From the NCBI GenBank assembly GCA_034359265.1, contig CP136890.1, forward strand, positions 91,723,501-91,787,500: a DNA stretch of 64,000 nt, given 5' to 3'. Of this stretch, positions 1 through 11,783 are shown in pieces. Below the pieces are notes generated by a model. It was not told the DNA's origin and ran no database searches. It saw nothing but the letters and a program-made list of their open reading frames with translations. Both the position numbers and the translations under genes were made by a program. This DNA comes from Canna indica. Its lineage: Eukaryota; Streptophyta; Magnoliopsida; Zingiberales; Cannaceae. Position 1 is the first letter of the stretch, and every line of letters starts with the position of its first letter.

Positions 1-689
1 ACCTGAAGATATCACAGCCAAACTCCTACTAACCATTTGTAGAAACTCAAGCATCTCTAGGTGGCAGGTTGTTGGGATGATCCTTGGATAGCCTTGGAAT
101 GTATGGAAGGAGAGAAGTAATCAAATCTTTGGCCGCAATACATGTAAATACATAACTTTGTTTGTCCCACCTGACAAAGGCATCTCACCTCTGCAAACCA
201 ACTATACCATTATAGAACCTTATCACTTGTGCTTCAATAAAGTTCCAATGGGCTATGCCCTCTGTTATCTTCAAAAGATTTAAAGATTATGTTCTAGCTT
301 CGAACTAAAAGTCTAAAAATAGTTCACTGATGTTGTTGTCTCAAGCTTTAATTATTGCAACATAAAATAAGCAGATTGATTGGTTAGATGTCATGAGTTA
401 TAATTATATCTATTGCTGACAAAAAGCAGAGGATGATTTGTCAAATTAACCTGAGTACCATGTAAGAACAAAGAAACTATGATAGGATCGTTAATAGTTC
501 AATGAGGTAAATTAGAGAATCATGGGATGAAAAATTGCTACTCAAAAAACATCAGTCAACTATTCCAAAAATTCACCTTTAGTATTTAAACACAAATTAC
601 TTTTCATTAGAAAAGCATTTAAACACAGATTACTAAAAGAAGTGAATTGTTAAAAAGAGGACCAATAACAAGATGTCTTGCAATCGCAC
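1..689 (-). other. Intron 1 of the ABCC-type transporter (partial)
   Basis: This stretch is AT-rich, full of stops, and follows the GTGCG donor at 689. I found no match to the next expected TMD0 segment of ABCC proteins on the minus strand, so the intron is at least 689 bases long and its acceptor lies outside the window. Confidence 0.6.
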
Positions 690-1022
690 CTCAAAGGGGG
701 CCAGACCTTTGTACCCATCCAAGTTTGTGATTGACAGCCCCATCACCACCCTAAACAAGGGTTCTGCTGTGAGGTACATAGCGAGTAGCCCCAACAGATA
801 ATTGTAATATGGAGACCTCAAACGGTATCGCTGAACAGTTAGGTCGCTCCTGGTCCTCCATATCCGATAGAAACAGGCACCAAAAAGTACCAAATGGGAG
901 ATGCAAACCACCAAGCTCACCATACCACAAGGCGTGTACGCACCGAATGCATTCTCCACCATCCTCGCCCAAGCTCCATTCTTCTCTGGCTGGCAGTACC
1001 AAATCAGCGGCTCGAAACCCAT
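690..1022 (-). CDS. First coding exon of an ABCC-type (MRP1/2-like) ABC transporter, partial gene
   Basis: This minus-strand exon encodes 111 residues beginning MGFEPLIWYC. It matches the N-terminal transmembrane domain (TMD0) of plant ABCC1/ABCC2 transporters, which load glutathione, phytochelatin and glucuronide conjugates into the vacuole. Recognisable family features are the start MGFEP..WYCQP, the segment FGAYTPCG, the hydrophobic stretch that follows it, RLRSPYYNYLLGLL and the end LDGYKGLAPFE. A second in-frame ATG lies 18 bases upstream at 1038-1040; the start at 1022 is preferred because known members begin at this MGFE. After the GAG codon for Glu111 the sequence reads AG|GTGCG, a usable donor, and the ORF then runs into non-homologous sequence, so the exon is taken to end at 690. 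The remaining exons lie beyond the left edge. The family assignment is confident; ABCC1 versus ABCC2 cannot be settled here. Confidence 0.85.
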
Positions 1023-1990
1023 GGCTCTGAGGAGCCCCAAGCTCCAATCTCTTCTGTCAGTTCCCGCTTTATCTTATAAGCTCTTTCGTCCTGATCAAGA
1101 TAGCAGCTGCTTAAGGTCAATCCAAGAATTGATAGTGCCAAGAAAGAGAAGAAAGTTTTAGCCACCAGCAAATATATCTTCTAAAGATTTGTCAATTATC
1201 ATGGCATCAAGGACCAAACCCACTTGTTATGCTCAGAGCGGACAGAAAGAATCCATCTCCATAATTTAGATTCTTGAAAAGTTCAATCCACTAAAGCCTC
1301 GTAAAAACCACTTGAAACACTCGAAAGAAAATCCGCACAAATGGAATTTCTAATGGACAACGATAAAGAATCCACTTTCTATGGAGCTTACTGGAAAAGT
1401 CGGATTCTTCAAAAGCCTATCCAGCAAAGCTTCATCAAAACGACTCAAAAGTCAAAAAGGGTATTCGCACAAGTAAAAATGGAAAATCTTTAACCTCTTT
1501 TAAAAGAGAGAAAAGAGGGATGGCAACGATCGAATGAAGAGCAATAGCTGGAAGTGGAGCCGCCAGACACATAACGGGATTTTATCTTTCATTGCAAGTC
1601 ATAGAAAGCAGAAACGATAAGGAAGAACCCGTATTATATAAAAACCGAATCCATCCGCCGGAACGCGCGCGCGCGCCGAGACAGATGGGAGGAGGGGAGT
1701 GGAGCATCACCTTCGAGTTTGCCGCCGCACCGAATAGGCTTGGGCGGGAGAGTAAGCTAATATTTTTCCCAGTCCGAACCTCCGAGAGGATCCAATCCGC
1801 CTTGTCGTCGTCGACTCGTCTTCAACTATTTCAGGATGACTCCGGCTAGTGGTGGTGGAAATGAAAGCCTTTGGCGGCTATGTTTTGTCCACAGATTGGG
1901 AAAGAGAAATAGAGAGCCGGGATGCGCGATGGTTGGATCCGGACGGAGAGAGAGAGGGACAGAGGGGGAGAGTCGATGTTGTCACCTATA
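1023..1990 (-). promoter_or_regulatory. Presumed 5' leader and promoter of the ABCC-type gene
   Basis: This is the upstream side of the minus-strand start codon. Positions 1645-1975 are markedly more GC-rich than the flanks and, read on the minus strand, contain a CT-rich run at about 1945-1975 typical of plant 5' leaders. An ACAG acceptor-like site at about 1050 could close a leader intron. No clear TATA box was placed. The assignment rests on position and composition only. Confidence 0.35.
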
Positions 1991-2106
1991 GATTTGTCAA
2001 CGCTTTCGAGAAACTTAATTAGGAACTTTTTAGAAAATAATATTTTATGATTTCGATAGTTTCACTAACTAAATATTATTAATAAATTATCATAATCATA
2101 ATATTT

Positions 2107-2386
2107 AAAAAAAATCATACTTTTTAATCTTAATAATTTACTCGAATTTTAATTTTAGTCACAGTAATTTAAGAATTTTGATTTTACTCCCCTACACTAT
2201 ATTTTCGTTTAAGAGTTGATCTATGCAGGCATAAACGACGTTATACGAAGCTAACGTAGTTAACAATTGCTAATCGGACATTACTGATGTGGACAAGTAT
2301 AAGACTAAAATCAAAATTTGAATAAATTATGGAGACTAAAACTTAAATTCGAGTAAACTACGATAACTAGAAGTATGATTTTCTCT
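2107..2386. mobile_element. Short inverted-repeat element (MITE-like), copy 1
   Basis: The left end, with ATCATACTTTTTAATC followed by TTTACTCGAATTTTAATTTT, is mirrored at the right end by AAATTCGAGTAAAC and GAAGTATGATTTT. The inverted arms are about 50 bases and imperfect. There is no coding capacity. A related copy lies at 2766-3057. No convincing target duplication was found for this copy. Confidence 0.4.
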
Positions 2387-2653
2387 ATTTTTTACTCTCA
2401 ATATTTTTGCGAAGAACAAAACTATACTTTATATCATAGTTTGCAAATTGTATCGCATGCAAATTTATGGAGACCAAAAGTATGTTTTATATCATAGATG
2501 CAGTTTAGGATATCATAAACGGCAAATTGCTTCACTATGAGGACTAAAATTTTTATGATATGATGTGGAACGATTTCACAATCTGCAAATTATGTATATT
2601 AATATCAAATACGTACAACGCTCATAAAGTTTAATTCTCTGGCACTTTACAAG

Positions 2654-2714
2654 CCGACCTTTGCTTAGTTGGTAGAGCGGATGACTGCAGTTGATTCAGA
2701 TATCCTTAGGTCGG
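2654..2714 (+). pseudogene. Truncated tRNA-Tyr relic lacking the T arm
   Basis: The stretch starts CCGACCT and continues with a D-arm/A-box block, TTAGTTGGTAGAGCGG, then an anticodon-arm and intron-like segment (GACTGCAG ... ATATCC), then TTAGGTC. This order matches plant intron-containing tRNA-Tyr genes. The variable loop and T arm with the B-box (GGTTCGAATCC) are missing: TTAGGTC runs straight into GG and then AT-rich sequence. The expected GTA anticodon context reads GCA. It is a relic and cannot be a working tRNA gene. It could also be the head of a tRNA-derived SINE. Confidence 0.55.
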
Positions 2715-2765
2715 ATTTTAAAAAGTTACAAACTTTTTTCTTCTCAATCATTCTTCTTCAAATAT

Positions 2766-3057
2766 AGGGGAAACCATATTTTTATTCATCATAATTTACT
2801 CAAATTTTGATTTTAGTCCTGTAATTTAATCGAATTTTGGTTTTAGTCCTTATACTTTATTCGAATTTTGATTTTAGTCCACGTACTTTTGTTCATGTCA
2901 GCAATGTTCAGTCAGCAAATATTAGTCGTGTTAGTTTCGTATAACGTTGTTAATTTATGCCTCAAGTGACACCAGAGGCCAACTCATAAATGAAAATATA
3001 GTATGTAGACTAAAATCAAAATTTTTAAGTACAACGATTAAAAGTATGTTTTTCTCT
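2766..3057. mobile_element. Short inverted-repeat element (MITE-like), copy 2
   Basis: The ends AGGGGAAACCATATTTTT and, inverted, AGAGAAAAACATACTTTT bracket arms containing TTTTGATTTTAGTCC and GACTAAAATCAAAATTTT. The same arm words occur in the element at 2107-2386. The flanks AATAT (2761-2765) and AATAT (3058-3062) fit a 5-bp target duplication, although in AT-rich DNA this could be chance. Confidence 0.5.
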
Positions 3058-3062
3058 AATAT

Positions 3063-4957
3063 TTATATATAAAGTCTCAAAATATTTATGATTTTAAATG
3101 TTTTGCTGAATGATTCTAAGCTGTTCAGTTGTATTTATATATAAAGTCAAATGACTATTTAACCAACAAATTACAATTAATGAATGGATTCATCAATCTG
3201 ACTTAATGCCTGCCTAAGCAACCATAGCATCCTTGTTATATGAATGCGCATGAACCAAATAGTTAGTGTAATCAATATTTAATTTGCTTATTACCTAAAG
3301 CCACTAAAAGTCTTAGAATGTGATGTTTTCTTCGGTCAATATATCGAAGATTGAAAATTGTTGCATAATGCTTCCCAACTTGAGGAGCAAGTAAAGTAAC
3401 ACACGTTAGAACTTGGACAAATCAAAACACACCACAAAAAACATTTTCCTTGTTTAGTCATTAAGAAATGACGCCTTTAATTTGACTCCACTAGTTTACT
3501 TGGTGACGAGTCCTCCATCAAGTATCTTCCATATCTCTATTTTCTCTTAAAATATATATTTAAATTAATTTATTAATAAAGTCGGGTGGGATTACTCCCC
3601 AATTTCTCAAAATTTAATTGGGGAATTTCTAAATTTAAAGTATTTGTTAATGCATAAATTTGAAGTATTAGTTAATGATTTTTCAGAAATATAGAGGACA
3701 TGATATTCATTCTTTGACAATTTAGTCTTTAAAAGCCTAATAAAATGATGAATTGATAAAGATAGGGATGTGTTTTCAATGCTGTTGTGTTGGACCAGCT
3801 CAGTTTAGAAATTAATGTTGTTGTTGTTCTAACTAGATTCACTACGATCTCATTAAAATTACATCTTACCTGCTCCTCCACCCATGCATCACTCATTCGA
3901 GTTCTCTTAGAATAATTAAAGTGAAATAGATAACTGAGGTAAGACATGTTTTCTTGCATTGGATCTTGGGTGCATGCCTAGGAAAATGAACCTTTCTCTG
4001 CTTTACAGACTGTAGATTATAAATCTAAAATGTTGATTTTTGATGCATTAATCACTTGATCCAGTTCAATTTAAAAATTTGTATTCTTTTTTTTCAATTC
4101 GGATCATGTTTTCAGATTTGACCCGATTCAATTTAAAAATTTGATATGCCTCGTAAATTTGAAACATTTTTTTACACCGACCAGAGCAATATATATATCA
4201 TATTGCAATCAGTATGCAAACAAGAACTTAGGATTATACCGATCCGATAGTGAATTTGTGATTCAATTTCGATTTCGGTTAGTAAAATCAATAAATAATT
4301 AAAATCGATTTGATTTCAATTATCGGATCGCAGATAATCGATAACCGAAATTGGTTATATGTTTCGATTTCGATTATCGATTATTCACGATTAACCGATT
4401 AGCAAAATCGATAATAGTTAATTATTATATATAATAATAGTTATATACATTAAGCAATTATATATTTGAAATTTACTACTTGATTACTCATTTATTAATC
4501 GATTAATTAATTGGTAATATAAGGATCGAATTTATCAATTTCGGTTATCCGACGAATAAACGATAATGAATCGGTTTCGATTTCGAATAATAATTTTTGA
4601 AACCGAACGATTTCAATTTTGGTAAACATATTTTTAAATCAATTTCGATTTTAATTAATCATTAAAAAATACAATTAAGCGAATCATTTTCGTCCCTAAC
4701 TAATGCATTTGAATTTGACTAGCGAGTCGTACTTGGCAATCGGTGTTGATGTAAGCAAGCCTTTTGTTGACATCATTGCTTACTTAACCTTGTTAACTTT
4801 TTAAAACGATTTTCTACGCTCCTCGTCAATATTTGTATACATCCTATTTTCAGACTTTGTCTCTTCACACATCTCAATAAGTTCACAGGCTAAATGCCTG
4901 GACTTGATCTCTGGGACCCATCCACATGTTCTTGAAGTGTCCTCTTCTGCTTGTTGG
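3063..4957. other. AT-rich intergenic stretch with a degenerate repeat at about 4200-4700
   Basis: No gene was recognised. Positions 4230-4700 are dense in alternating ATCGATTTCGATTATCG-like words on both strands and end in TCATTTTCGTCCCTAA, reminiscent of decayed hAT elements. No matching left end or 8-bp target duplication was found. The rest (3063-4200, 4700-4957) is featureless. Confidence 0.35.
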
Positions 4958-5515
4958 TAGGTGTCCATTCGATCCAAATTGAACGGAACTAATCAAAATC
5001 GAATCAAATTCAAATTTTTTAGGATACAAAATTAAATCGAAAACCAAACCAAATATGAAATGAATCGAACTAGGCAGAATCGATTATTTTCGATTCGATT
5101 CGATTCCCACACCGAATAAATCAAAATAGCCTACTTAAATTATTTTAGCATGTTTAAACGAAACACACACATCTGAATTGAACAAGTCTATTTGAAACAC
5201 ACACGGTACACACCAACATCAAAAGATAATATAAACATCAACCAACTAACCAAGTAACAACATTATAAAATCTTGCAGACACCAAAACCAAGAAAAATAA
5301 GTAATTTTTTAATTACAAAAATAAAAATATATATATTTTTTGATTTTCGGTCCAATCGGTTCCCAAACTTTGGGAATCGAAGTCGAATCAATTGTTCTTA
5401 TTCGGGTTCGATTTGGTTCAAAAATCGAACATGCCAAGATCTAAATTGAATCGGACCAAAAATTTTAATTCGATTTTTCGATTTGGTTCAGTGAACCGAA
5501 CCATGGGCAACCCTA
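4958..5515. mobile_element. Non-autonomous hAT-type element, 558 bp
   Basis: The element begins TAGGTGTCCATTCGATCC and ends GAACCATGGGCAACCCTA, which are imperfect inverted ends of the TAGG-G--GCCCA hAT style. It is flanked by a perfect 8-bp target duplication CTTGTTGG (4950-4957 and 5516-5523). The interior is rich in CGATTCGATT / GGTTCAAAAATCGAAC words and has no transposase ORF. Confidence 0.85.
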
Positions 5516-5579
5516 CTTGTTGGAGTGGTTGGACGAGCTCCTCTCAAGAACATTTCCTTTGGGCAAGACACTATTTTGT

Positions 5580-5675
5580 GAGGTGAATAATCACACTAGA
5601 GGGGTGAATAGCGTGCTATATTAATTTTATGTTTAATTTTGATTTTAATAGATTTTTGAATAATTAGGCAAACAC
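5580..5675 (-). mobile_element. Copia-type LTR fragment, outer, left piece
   Basis: CACACTAGAGGGGTGAATAG is the (minus-strand) 3' end signature of the same long LTR family seen at 60389. The fragment is interrupted at 5676 by the solo LTR and resumes at 7208, where the target duplication AACAC marks the junction. Confidence 0.5.
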
Positions 5676-7202
5676 TGTTGTTGAAATGGCCACACTAAAG
5701 AGAGAATGAATAGTATGTTAACTAAACTTATTTGCCTAAATTCGATTTTAAACGTTTTCTTAAACTACTTAGGCAATTCACAATTGAACGACTAAATGTG
5801 GAAGCGATTAATGATAAAGCAATTAGCACAAACATAATATCAATGCTAACACAATGATTTATAGTGGTTCGATCCCAATGTCTACTCCACTACCTAAGCA
5901 CCATGCTTAGGATTTTCAAATTAGTTTAACTAGATTAATTAGTTTCCTTACAATGAGGACTTTACACCGAAAAGTCTCCACTCTCAAACCGAAGACACTT
6001 CCACACCCGAAAGTATCACGTCTTCCTACTGAGAGCACTCTCCCACCACAACCTAATGACAACTCAACTAATTGTAGTAAACTAAATTTACAATAGTGAA
6101 TTTAAGCCTTAACACCAAGCCAATCACCAACTCAATCAACCTAGCACTCTAGGTTTACACAAATGATATGCAATGAAAATAAACCATAAAATATACAAAC
6201 AATTGAGCAAATAAATAATACAATAAATACTTAGCACCAAAGAAAACTCTCTAGTCCTCTTGATGTCTTAAGATGATGAATCGGTGAAACTTGAAGGCTA
6301 AATCAAGGAGTGAAGATCAAAACTAGGGTTCTTGCAATGATGGTTCAATGAAAGCTTTTAGAGATGCTTAGGATCACACTTTGAGGCTTGGAAGCATCAA
6401 TTGTAGGTTAAAAATGAGTTTGAGATGAGTATTTATAACCCCCCAACACTCAAGGCTTGTCAACAGGCATTTTTCTGCCAACCGAGCGACCGTCGAACGA
6501 CCGAAGGCATTCTGGCCATTCCGGGCATCGGTAAGTCAATCGAAATGCCTTCTCCTTCTGCCGGTCGATCAGTCGGTTGATCGAACATGTGCAAATTGCT
6601 TGGTTAGGCTGGTTTTTCTACTTGTTTGCACATTTCTGGGTTCCGCCTTCTCTAAGTCTACTTCTATAATTAATAACTTTAAAACATAAATGTTATATAA
6701 GGATTACCCCCATTTGGATTCAATAAAAATCATTAAGAATCAAAATCTAACTTTTGGGGTCTAGTACAAATTTTCATTTTAAAATATCCTTAAAAATATC
6801 TCGTTATCTAGTTTTTACCTAAGGAACAATTATCGGCATTTTTGATGCCAAGAAAATGTCTACGTCATATAGCCCTCCAATGAGCTCCCTAGGCTTAGAG
6901 GGCCATTTTCTAATTTGTTGATTTTTCATATTTTGGGGTTCGGATTTAATTTTTAGGTTTCTTTGCATCATCATAAGGATTTACAACACATACTAGACAC
7001 CTTAAACCTAAACTCTAGCTATCTTTCCGACGAAATTCGAGCAATTACGAGCGCCCTTGTTGATTTCTCCGATTTTTCGATTGAGGACGTCGTGTGCTAA
7101 CCGATATGGAACCTGAAAATAACTCTCCAATAAATTATTAGTTCCATGTTTATTATCACCAAAACCGAGATTAAGACCAAGTTTGAAAACCTTAGGCCAA
7201 CA
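5676..7202 (-). mobile_element. Solo LTR, copia-type (SIRE/Maximus-like), 1527 bp
   Basis: It runs TGTTGTTGAAATGG ... CCTTAGGCCAACA (TG...CA on either strand) between perfect 5-bp duplications AACAC (5671-5675 and 7203-7207), with no internal region. Minus orientation is inferred because related elements start TGTTGGCCTAAGG and end near CCTCTAGTGTG. It shares ATAGTGGTTCGA / CTACCTAAGC and GACCGAAGGCATTCTG blocks with the LTRs at 60389-63472. It was inserted into an older copy of the same family. The SIRE name is tentative. Confidence 0.75.
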
Positions 7203-7207
7203 AACAC

Positions 7208-7502
7208 AAGTAATTAACAAAGTGTGGAAGCAAATACGTAAAACAATTAAGAGAAACACAAAGATAAGCAATGCAAAAGGATAGATTTATAGTGGTTCGA
7301 CAACCCACCTACTCGACTACCTAAGCTCCTCGCTTAGGATTTTAACCTAATTTACTAAATTAGATTATTTCCTAAAAGAGGATTTATAAACTAAGGCACG
7401 ACCCTCTCCTCGAGAGCACCTCCAACACCTCGCTCTATCATAAGGACAACAATATTAATCCTAGGAAACTAGGTGGACTTATGCCTCAACACCAAGGCTA
7501 CC
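7208..7502 (-). mobile_element. Copia-type LTR fragment, outer, right piece
   Basis: This continues the fragment at 5580-5675 after the solo-LTR insertion: GTGTGGAAGC ... TTATAGTGGTTCGAC ... CTACCTAAGCTCCTCGC is parallel to the block at about 5800-5910 inside the solo LTR. It is cut at 7503 where a gypsy-type LTR begins. Confidence 0.5.
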
Positions 7503-8016
7503 TGTCACACCCCAAAATCCAAGATCACGCGATTGGCCGGAGTACACATCTGTACTCCAAAGCCTACCCAAACTATGAATACCAATCCGAAAATAATAAA
7601 TAATAACCATGCAGACACTGAATGGAAAAGAATAAATGAATAACTCCAATGGGATATTTAAACACCAATATGTTTACGAATTTAGGTTCTCAACCAACAT
7701 GTGATACAATGCATAACCACCCTACAACTCGACTACGACTGACTCGTCACGAGACCTGCCACCTCAGCTGCGCCATGTAGGTACATCAGTACCTCAACTG
7801 ATATGGAGTTGTAATAAATACAACAACAAACGAGTGTGAGTTCATAAGGAACTCAGTGAGTGGCTCGTTCCCGAACCCTCTCTAAGTCACTCAATCCAAT
7901 CATATTCCAAATAATTCCAATCATCAAATATAACCATAATGAACTAGTTATATATATATACATGTAATTCATATGAAGAGAATACCACCATAATCATAAC
8001 CCAGTAAATTATATGT
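7503..8016. mobile_element. Gypsy-type long LTR, outer copy, left piece
   Basis: It starts TGTCACACCCCAAAATCC, and GAGTTCATAAGGAACTCAGTG (7844-7864) parallels GAGTTCACGAGGAACACAGTG in the inserted LTR at 8017. It is split by that insertion; the flanks TATGT/TATGT show the break. Confidence 0.6.
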
Positions 8017-10409
8017 TGTCACGCCCCAACTCAGGGTCGCGTGACCGGCCAGGGTAAGTGTCGATACCCCGAAGCCTACCACATGCACTTAACCAATCAT
8101 AAAAGAACAACACTGAACCAACGAAAAAGCCATGAAATAAACGGCGATCAAACTTTATTAATTTCAAAACAGTTTTAAGTTTAAAGAACAACACAACTTT
8201 TCAAATAACAGTTCAAGTTTTAAACAATAATATTTTTACAAACGACCACTCAGTGCATGATTATCAACCCTAAATAACACGAATACGACTCTATGGACGC
8301 CTGCTACGAGATCCGTGTCTCCACCTGCACTCCAACTACGCCATGCCACCAAGTCGTACCTCACTGGTCGGGCTCTGCAAAACAACAACAAATAAAACCA
8401 TGAGTTCACGAGGAACACAGTGAGCGATTCTTCCGAACCTCCACTTAAATCCTCGGCGAGGTAACATATACAAGGTATGATATAAATAAGGAATTTAAGC
8501 TGATCACACCATGATAACCCACCGGTTTGCCATATCATGAGAGTAAGTAAATCGACCTCTTTGACCCTTATCAAACTCGGTGTCATTCGGCCGCTATAGG
8601 CCTTAACATATGTAAGAGGGGTTCGGCCCTATTGGGCTCCCCCTCTCTGCATAAACCAGGCCAGATCGGCCCCCACAATCAGCCCAATGAGGCACACATA
8701 ATGTAAACAATCAAATTACCTGGTCTGTCGACTAGGATGGCCACTAGTCTCAGAAACCCTCCGGGTTAGGGATAGCTAGTCCCACCCAACTCGGGTCTAC
8801 CGTCAGCGTGGTCCACTAACGAAATCTCAAGACCCTCTGCCACTCGGGTCTAACACCTAGCGGGCCCGCAGGTGCAATCTCAAAACCCTAATCACCGCTG
8901 AGTGGTGTGGTAGTCGTGTGGCTAATAACACTCCTCAGTAGACCATCTAAATCACAGTACACAAGCAAAGTGCTCTATAGTTTTCCTATTTAAACCTCGG
9001 ACCTTCACCCGTACCCGGCCCCCTCATTCCGGGCCTCATCAGTCGCACATCAGTGCCCGCTGATTATTCCCTAGGTGTGACACCTAGCTCGTCCACATCC
9101 ATGTTTTCTCGATAGCTAAACACCTGATGGTGTTATTAAATTCATCTAACATCCTTAGCCTCATTCCATAAGAGTGAACCACATGTCATGAGCAGGAATA
9201 TGTTCAAATACAAGTGTATCACAACATACTAATTATATTGACTTTATTTTACAGCTAATTGCATAAACTACATGCGATAGCAACATTTAAAGTAATTAAA
9301 TTCTTCATTTATAGAGAAATTTCAGCAAGGTAATAGTGTACTAGCATGGAAATCTCAAACAAACATCAATAGTGCGGTAAAGGAAAATTAATGAATTATA
9401 TGATACCTCATGAATTTCTCTATCAATATGCAACATTATAGTGTGATCTTTCCTAATATTTCAAAATCACCTAAGATAACCATGAACGACTCGGCAAGCG
9501 CCAAGATCTACATTCAAGTTATCGAATATGAAATCTAGCATAAAGAAATCGATTTATCTTTCTGTATCATCCTCTCCCTTGCACGGTCGAATCTTGAGCA
9601 GGGTAATCCCTTGCTCGGCCGAGCCTTCTAGACTGGAAGGGCTTGCTCTCGACTATCATCCTTACATATTGATGCAATGATCTATTCTTTAACTAGAAGA
9701 AGAGAATCTAAGAGTTTTAAGCCGCTCGAGGAAATCAGAGAAAATTTCGACATGACTTTTCCCCTTTTTCCTCTATTCGGCCAACCCTTAGATCTCAAAA
9801 ATCATCATCAATAAAACACATAAAGCACAATGAGATGAATCATTCGAACTCTAAATATAAGAACTACAACGATCAGCAAGAATCATCGCGTCAAAACCTG
9901 ATCCATGAAAACCTCCAAGGTTCGGCCACCCGCCTCCCCTTTTTGACAAACCTGACCACTCACCTTGATCATGAGAAGATGACGGATGAGATGAAGACGA
10001 TCTCGATTCCTCCGATGACGACGCAGATCTGGCGCCGCCCCAAAGTTCTCTTCTCCTCCCCCTTCCTCTCTCGGGCTGCGTGCGGCTCAACTTGCCTTGA
10101 GCCGCACGGCGACTTGGGGTGAGGGGTATTATCTTTCTTTCTTTCTTTTTGATGAGAATGCCCCTGATTCACTTAAAGCCCCTCATTCGACTCCACCCAA
10201 CCCGGATCGAGCCCCGACTCGATCCACGAATCCGATCTCAACCCAACTTGAGTCATTCTAACACATAAGTCATACGATATGCTTCACGAATCAACAAATT
10301 AAGTTATACCTTCCATTAGTGTCGATTCTCGCGACTCAACCTGGCTATTCCTCGATCCCGTGCACTACACCACATAAAACTTATATGTTAGGAAATCCCG
10401 GGTATTACA
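8017..10409. mobile_element. Solo LTR of a Ty3/gypsy-type element, 2393 bp
   Basis: It runs TGTCACGCCCCAACTC ... AATCCCGGGTATTACA with a perfect 5-bp target duplication TATGT (8012-8016 and 10410-10414). The length and the TGTCACGCCCC / TGTAATACCCGGG ends fit the long LTRs of Del/Tekay chromoviruses, but no coding region is present to prove this. Orientation is ambiguous, with minus more likely. It holds a GC-rich block at about 9900-10200. Small ORFs inside are not considered genes. Confidence 0.8.
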
Positions 10410-10414
10410 TATGT

Positions 10415-11340
10415 CCATGTAGTTTATGCGATAAGAAAAATCCAAACCAATATGACAACCCAGATCACATGCATCCAATCCATCCATATACAAGCAAAAC
10501 ATGCATTAAGCAAGAATACAGTTCGATCGCTAGGACGCGCCTAGTGAGATTGCCGCCCATGGCTCCTTGAGCTAAGAACGTCCTCTAACCTCAGGTAACC
10601 CCAATGGTTGGGAAAGCCCTCCAACCAATGCCACTTTGGTTCCATCGTCGGCGTGGCTCACTGACGACTTCCCTAGTCCATAATCCACCCATTGATCAGC
10701 CCGACCATACTCCAGTCCTAATCACAAGCACAAACACATCCATATATATAATAAATTTAAATAGACAATCATATATATATATATCAATAAGAATGCCTAT
10801 AACCATTAAAGCATTTATCGATAGCCTTGGGTAGGCGCACGCGCCTCCTTACCAGGCTCTTTCTCGGGCTCAAATCCCCTGGCAGTGTATCCCACCATCT
10901 CAAGCCAACCAAACTAGTCCTAGGTGTGTCCATGCACCATATTAAGGATTAATTATTCACATGCAAGAATTTAGCATACAAATATCAACCGTTATCATAA
11001 TTTAACCCAACCACTGTCTAAAGTAAATATACAGTGACATATCCATTAAGAATATACTAACATCAAACATGAACACTTTCCGAGATTGAATGAAGCATAG
11101 GGTAATAATCTCAACAAATAATAAATTTCTCAAACATATAATCAACATAAACACCAAGTCTAGCATGGTTAAATTTGTAGTTTATCATCTAGCAAATTCT
11201 GAAATCTATTCATGCTCTATACTGAATTTAACCATGCTAATATTCTGAAAATTAACAAGAATAATTTTACAATATAATACCAAGTTAAAATGAACACTTA
11301 AATCTAGATCTTTCCATGCTTAAATCCTGAATTTAATGTA
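10415..11340. mobile_element. Gypsy-type long LTR, outer copy, right piece (truncated)
   Basis: This continues the LTR begun at 7503. The block GTCGGCGTGGCTCACTGACGA at 10648-10668 parallels GTCAGCGTGGTCCACTAACGA in the inserted solo LTR. No terminal TTACA was found, so the right end is lost. The boundary near 11340 is approximate. Confidence 0.5.
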
Positions 11341-11411
11341 TGACACGGGATTCCTGCAAAATCGACAACTAAAAATCATATGGGTCAGTCCATTCTTGCG
11401 AGGTTCAGCCA

Positions 11412-11760
11412 CTGAAGAGGGCCTTGGAATCTAAGGCCAACGAGGTTGATCGCCTAAGCGCCCGAGTGAAGGAGGCGGAAAACCAATCTGCAACTGCAAA
11501 GGCGGAGTTGGTTAAGCTTCATCAAGACTTAATTAGTTGTGGTCATAGCAGAGAATTCTCGTTTGCAGGCCAAGTTTGAAGCGACCAAAGTACATTTGCA
11601 GGTTGAGGGGGACAAATGGCGGTTTGTTACACATAGGTTGGAGACCGAAGTGGACCACTTCAATGATGTTGCTCTCAAGGTATACAATACATGTTTTTAT
11701 AATGTTTGTGGGCCATTAGATTCTCTCTTTGATCCAACCATCTTTGGCTTGAGGCATTGA
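11412..11760 (+). pseudogene. Coiled-coil ORF fragment of unknown origin
   Basis: From 11412 a plus-strand frame reads a charged heptad-like stretch (ALESKANEVDRLSARVKEAEN) and, after a frameshift near 11535, continues MVIAENSRLQAKFEATKVHLQ to a stop at 11760. It looks like part of a long coiled-coil protein of the sort often carried as an extra ORF in plant retroelements. It is on the opposite strand to the adjoining gypsy relic. No family is named. Confidence 0.35.
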
Positions 11761-11783
11761 TTGTAGCACTACCCAACTTCTTA

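Noticed and set aside
1592..1849. 85-codon plus-strand ORF with TATATAAAA nearby (1637)
   Set aside because: The TATA-like word lies inside the ORF and the region is better explained as the leader of the minus-strand ABCC gene; the peptide has no recognisable domain.
4200..4700. A second complete hAT element like that at 4958
   Set aside because: Composition and the TTCGTCCCTAA end are suggestive, but no partner end and no 8-bp duplication could be found.
10319..10834. Two plus-strand ORFs of 83 and 76 codons
   Set aside because: They lie across an LTR insertion boundary and inside LTR sequence; no domain and no conserved frame.
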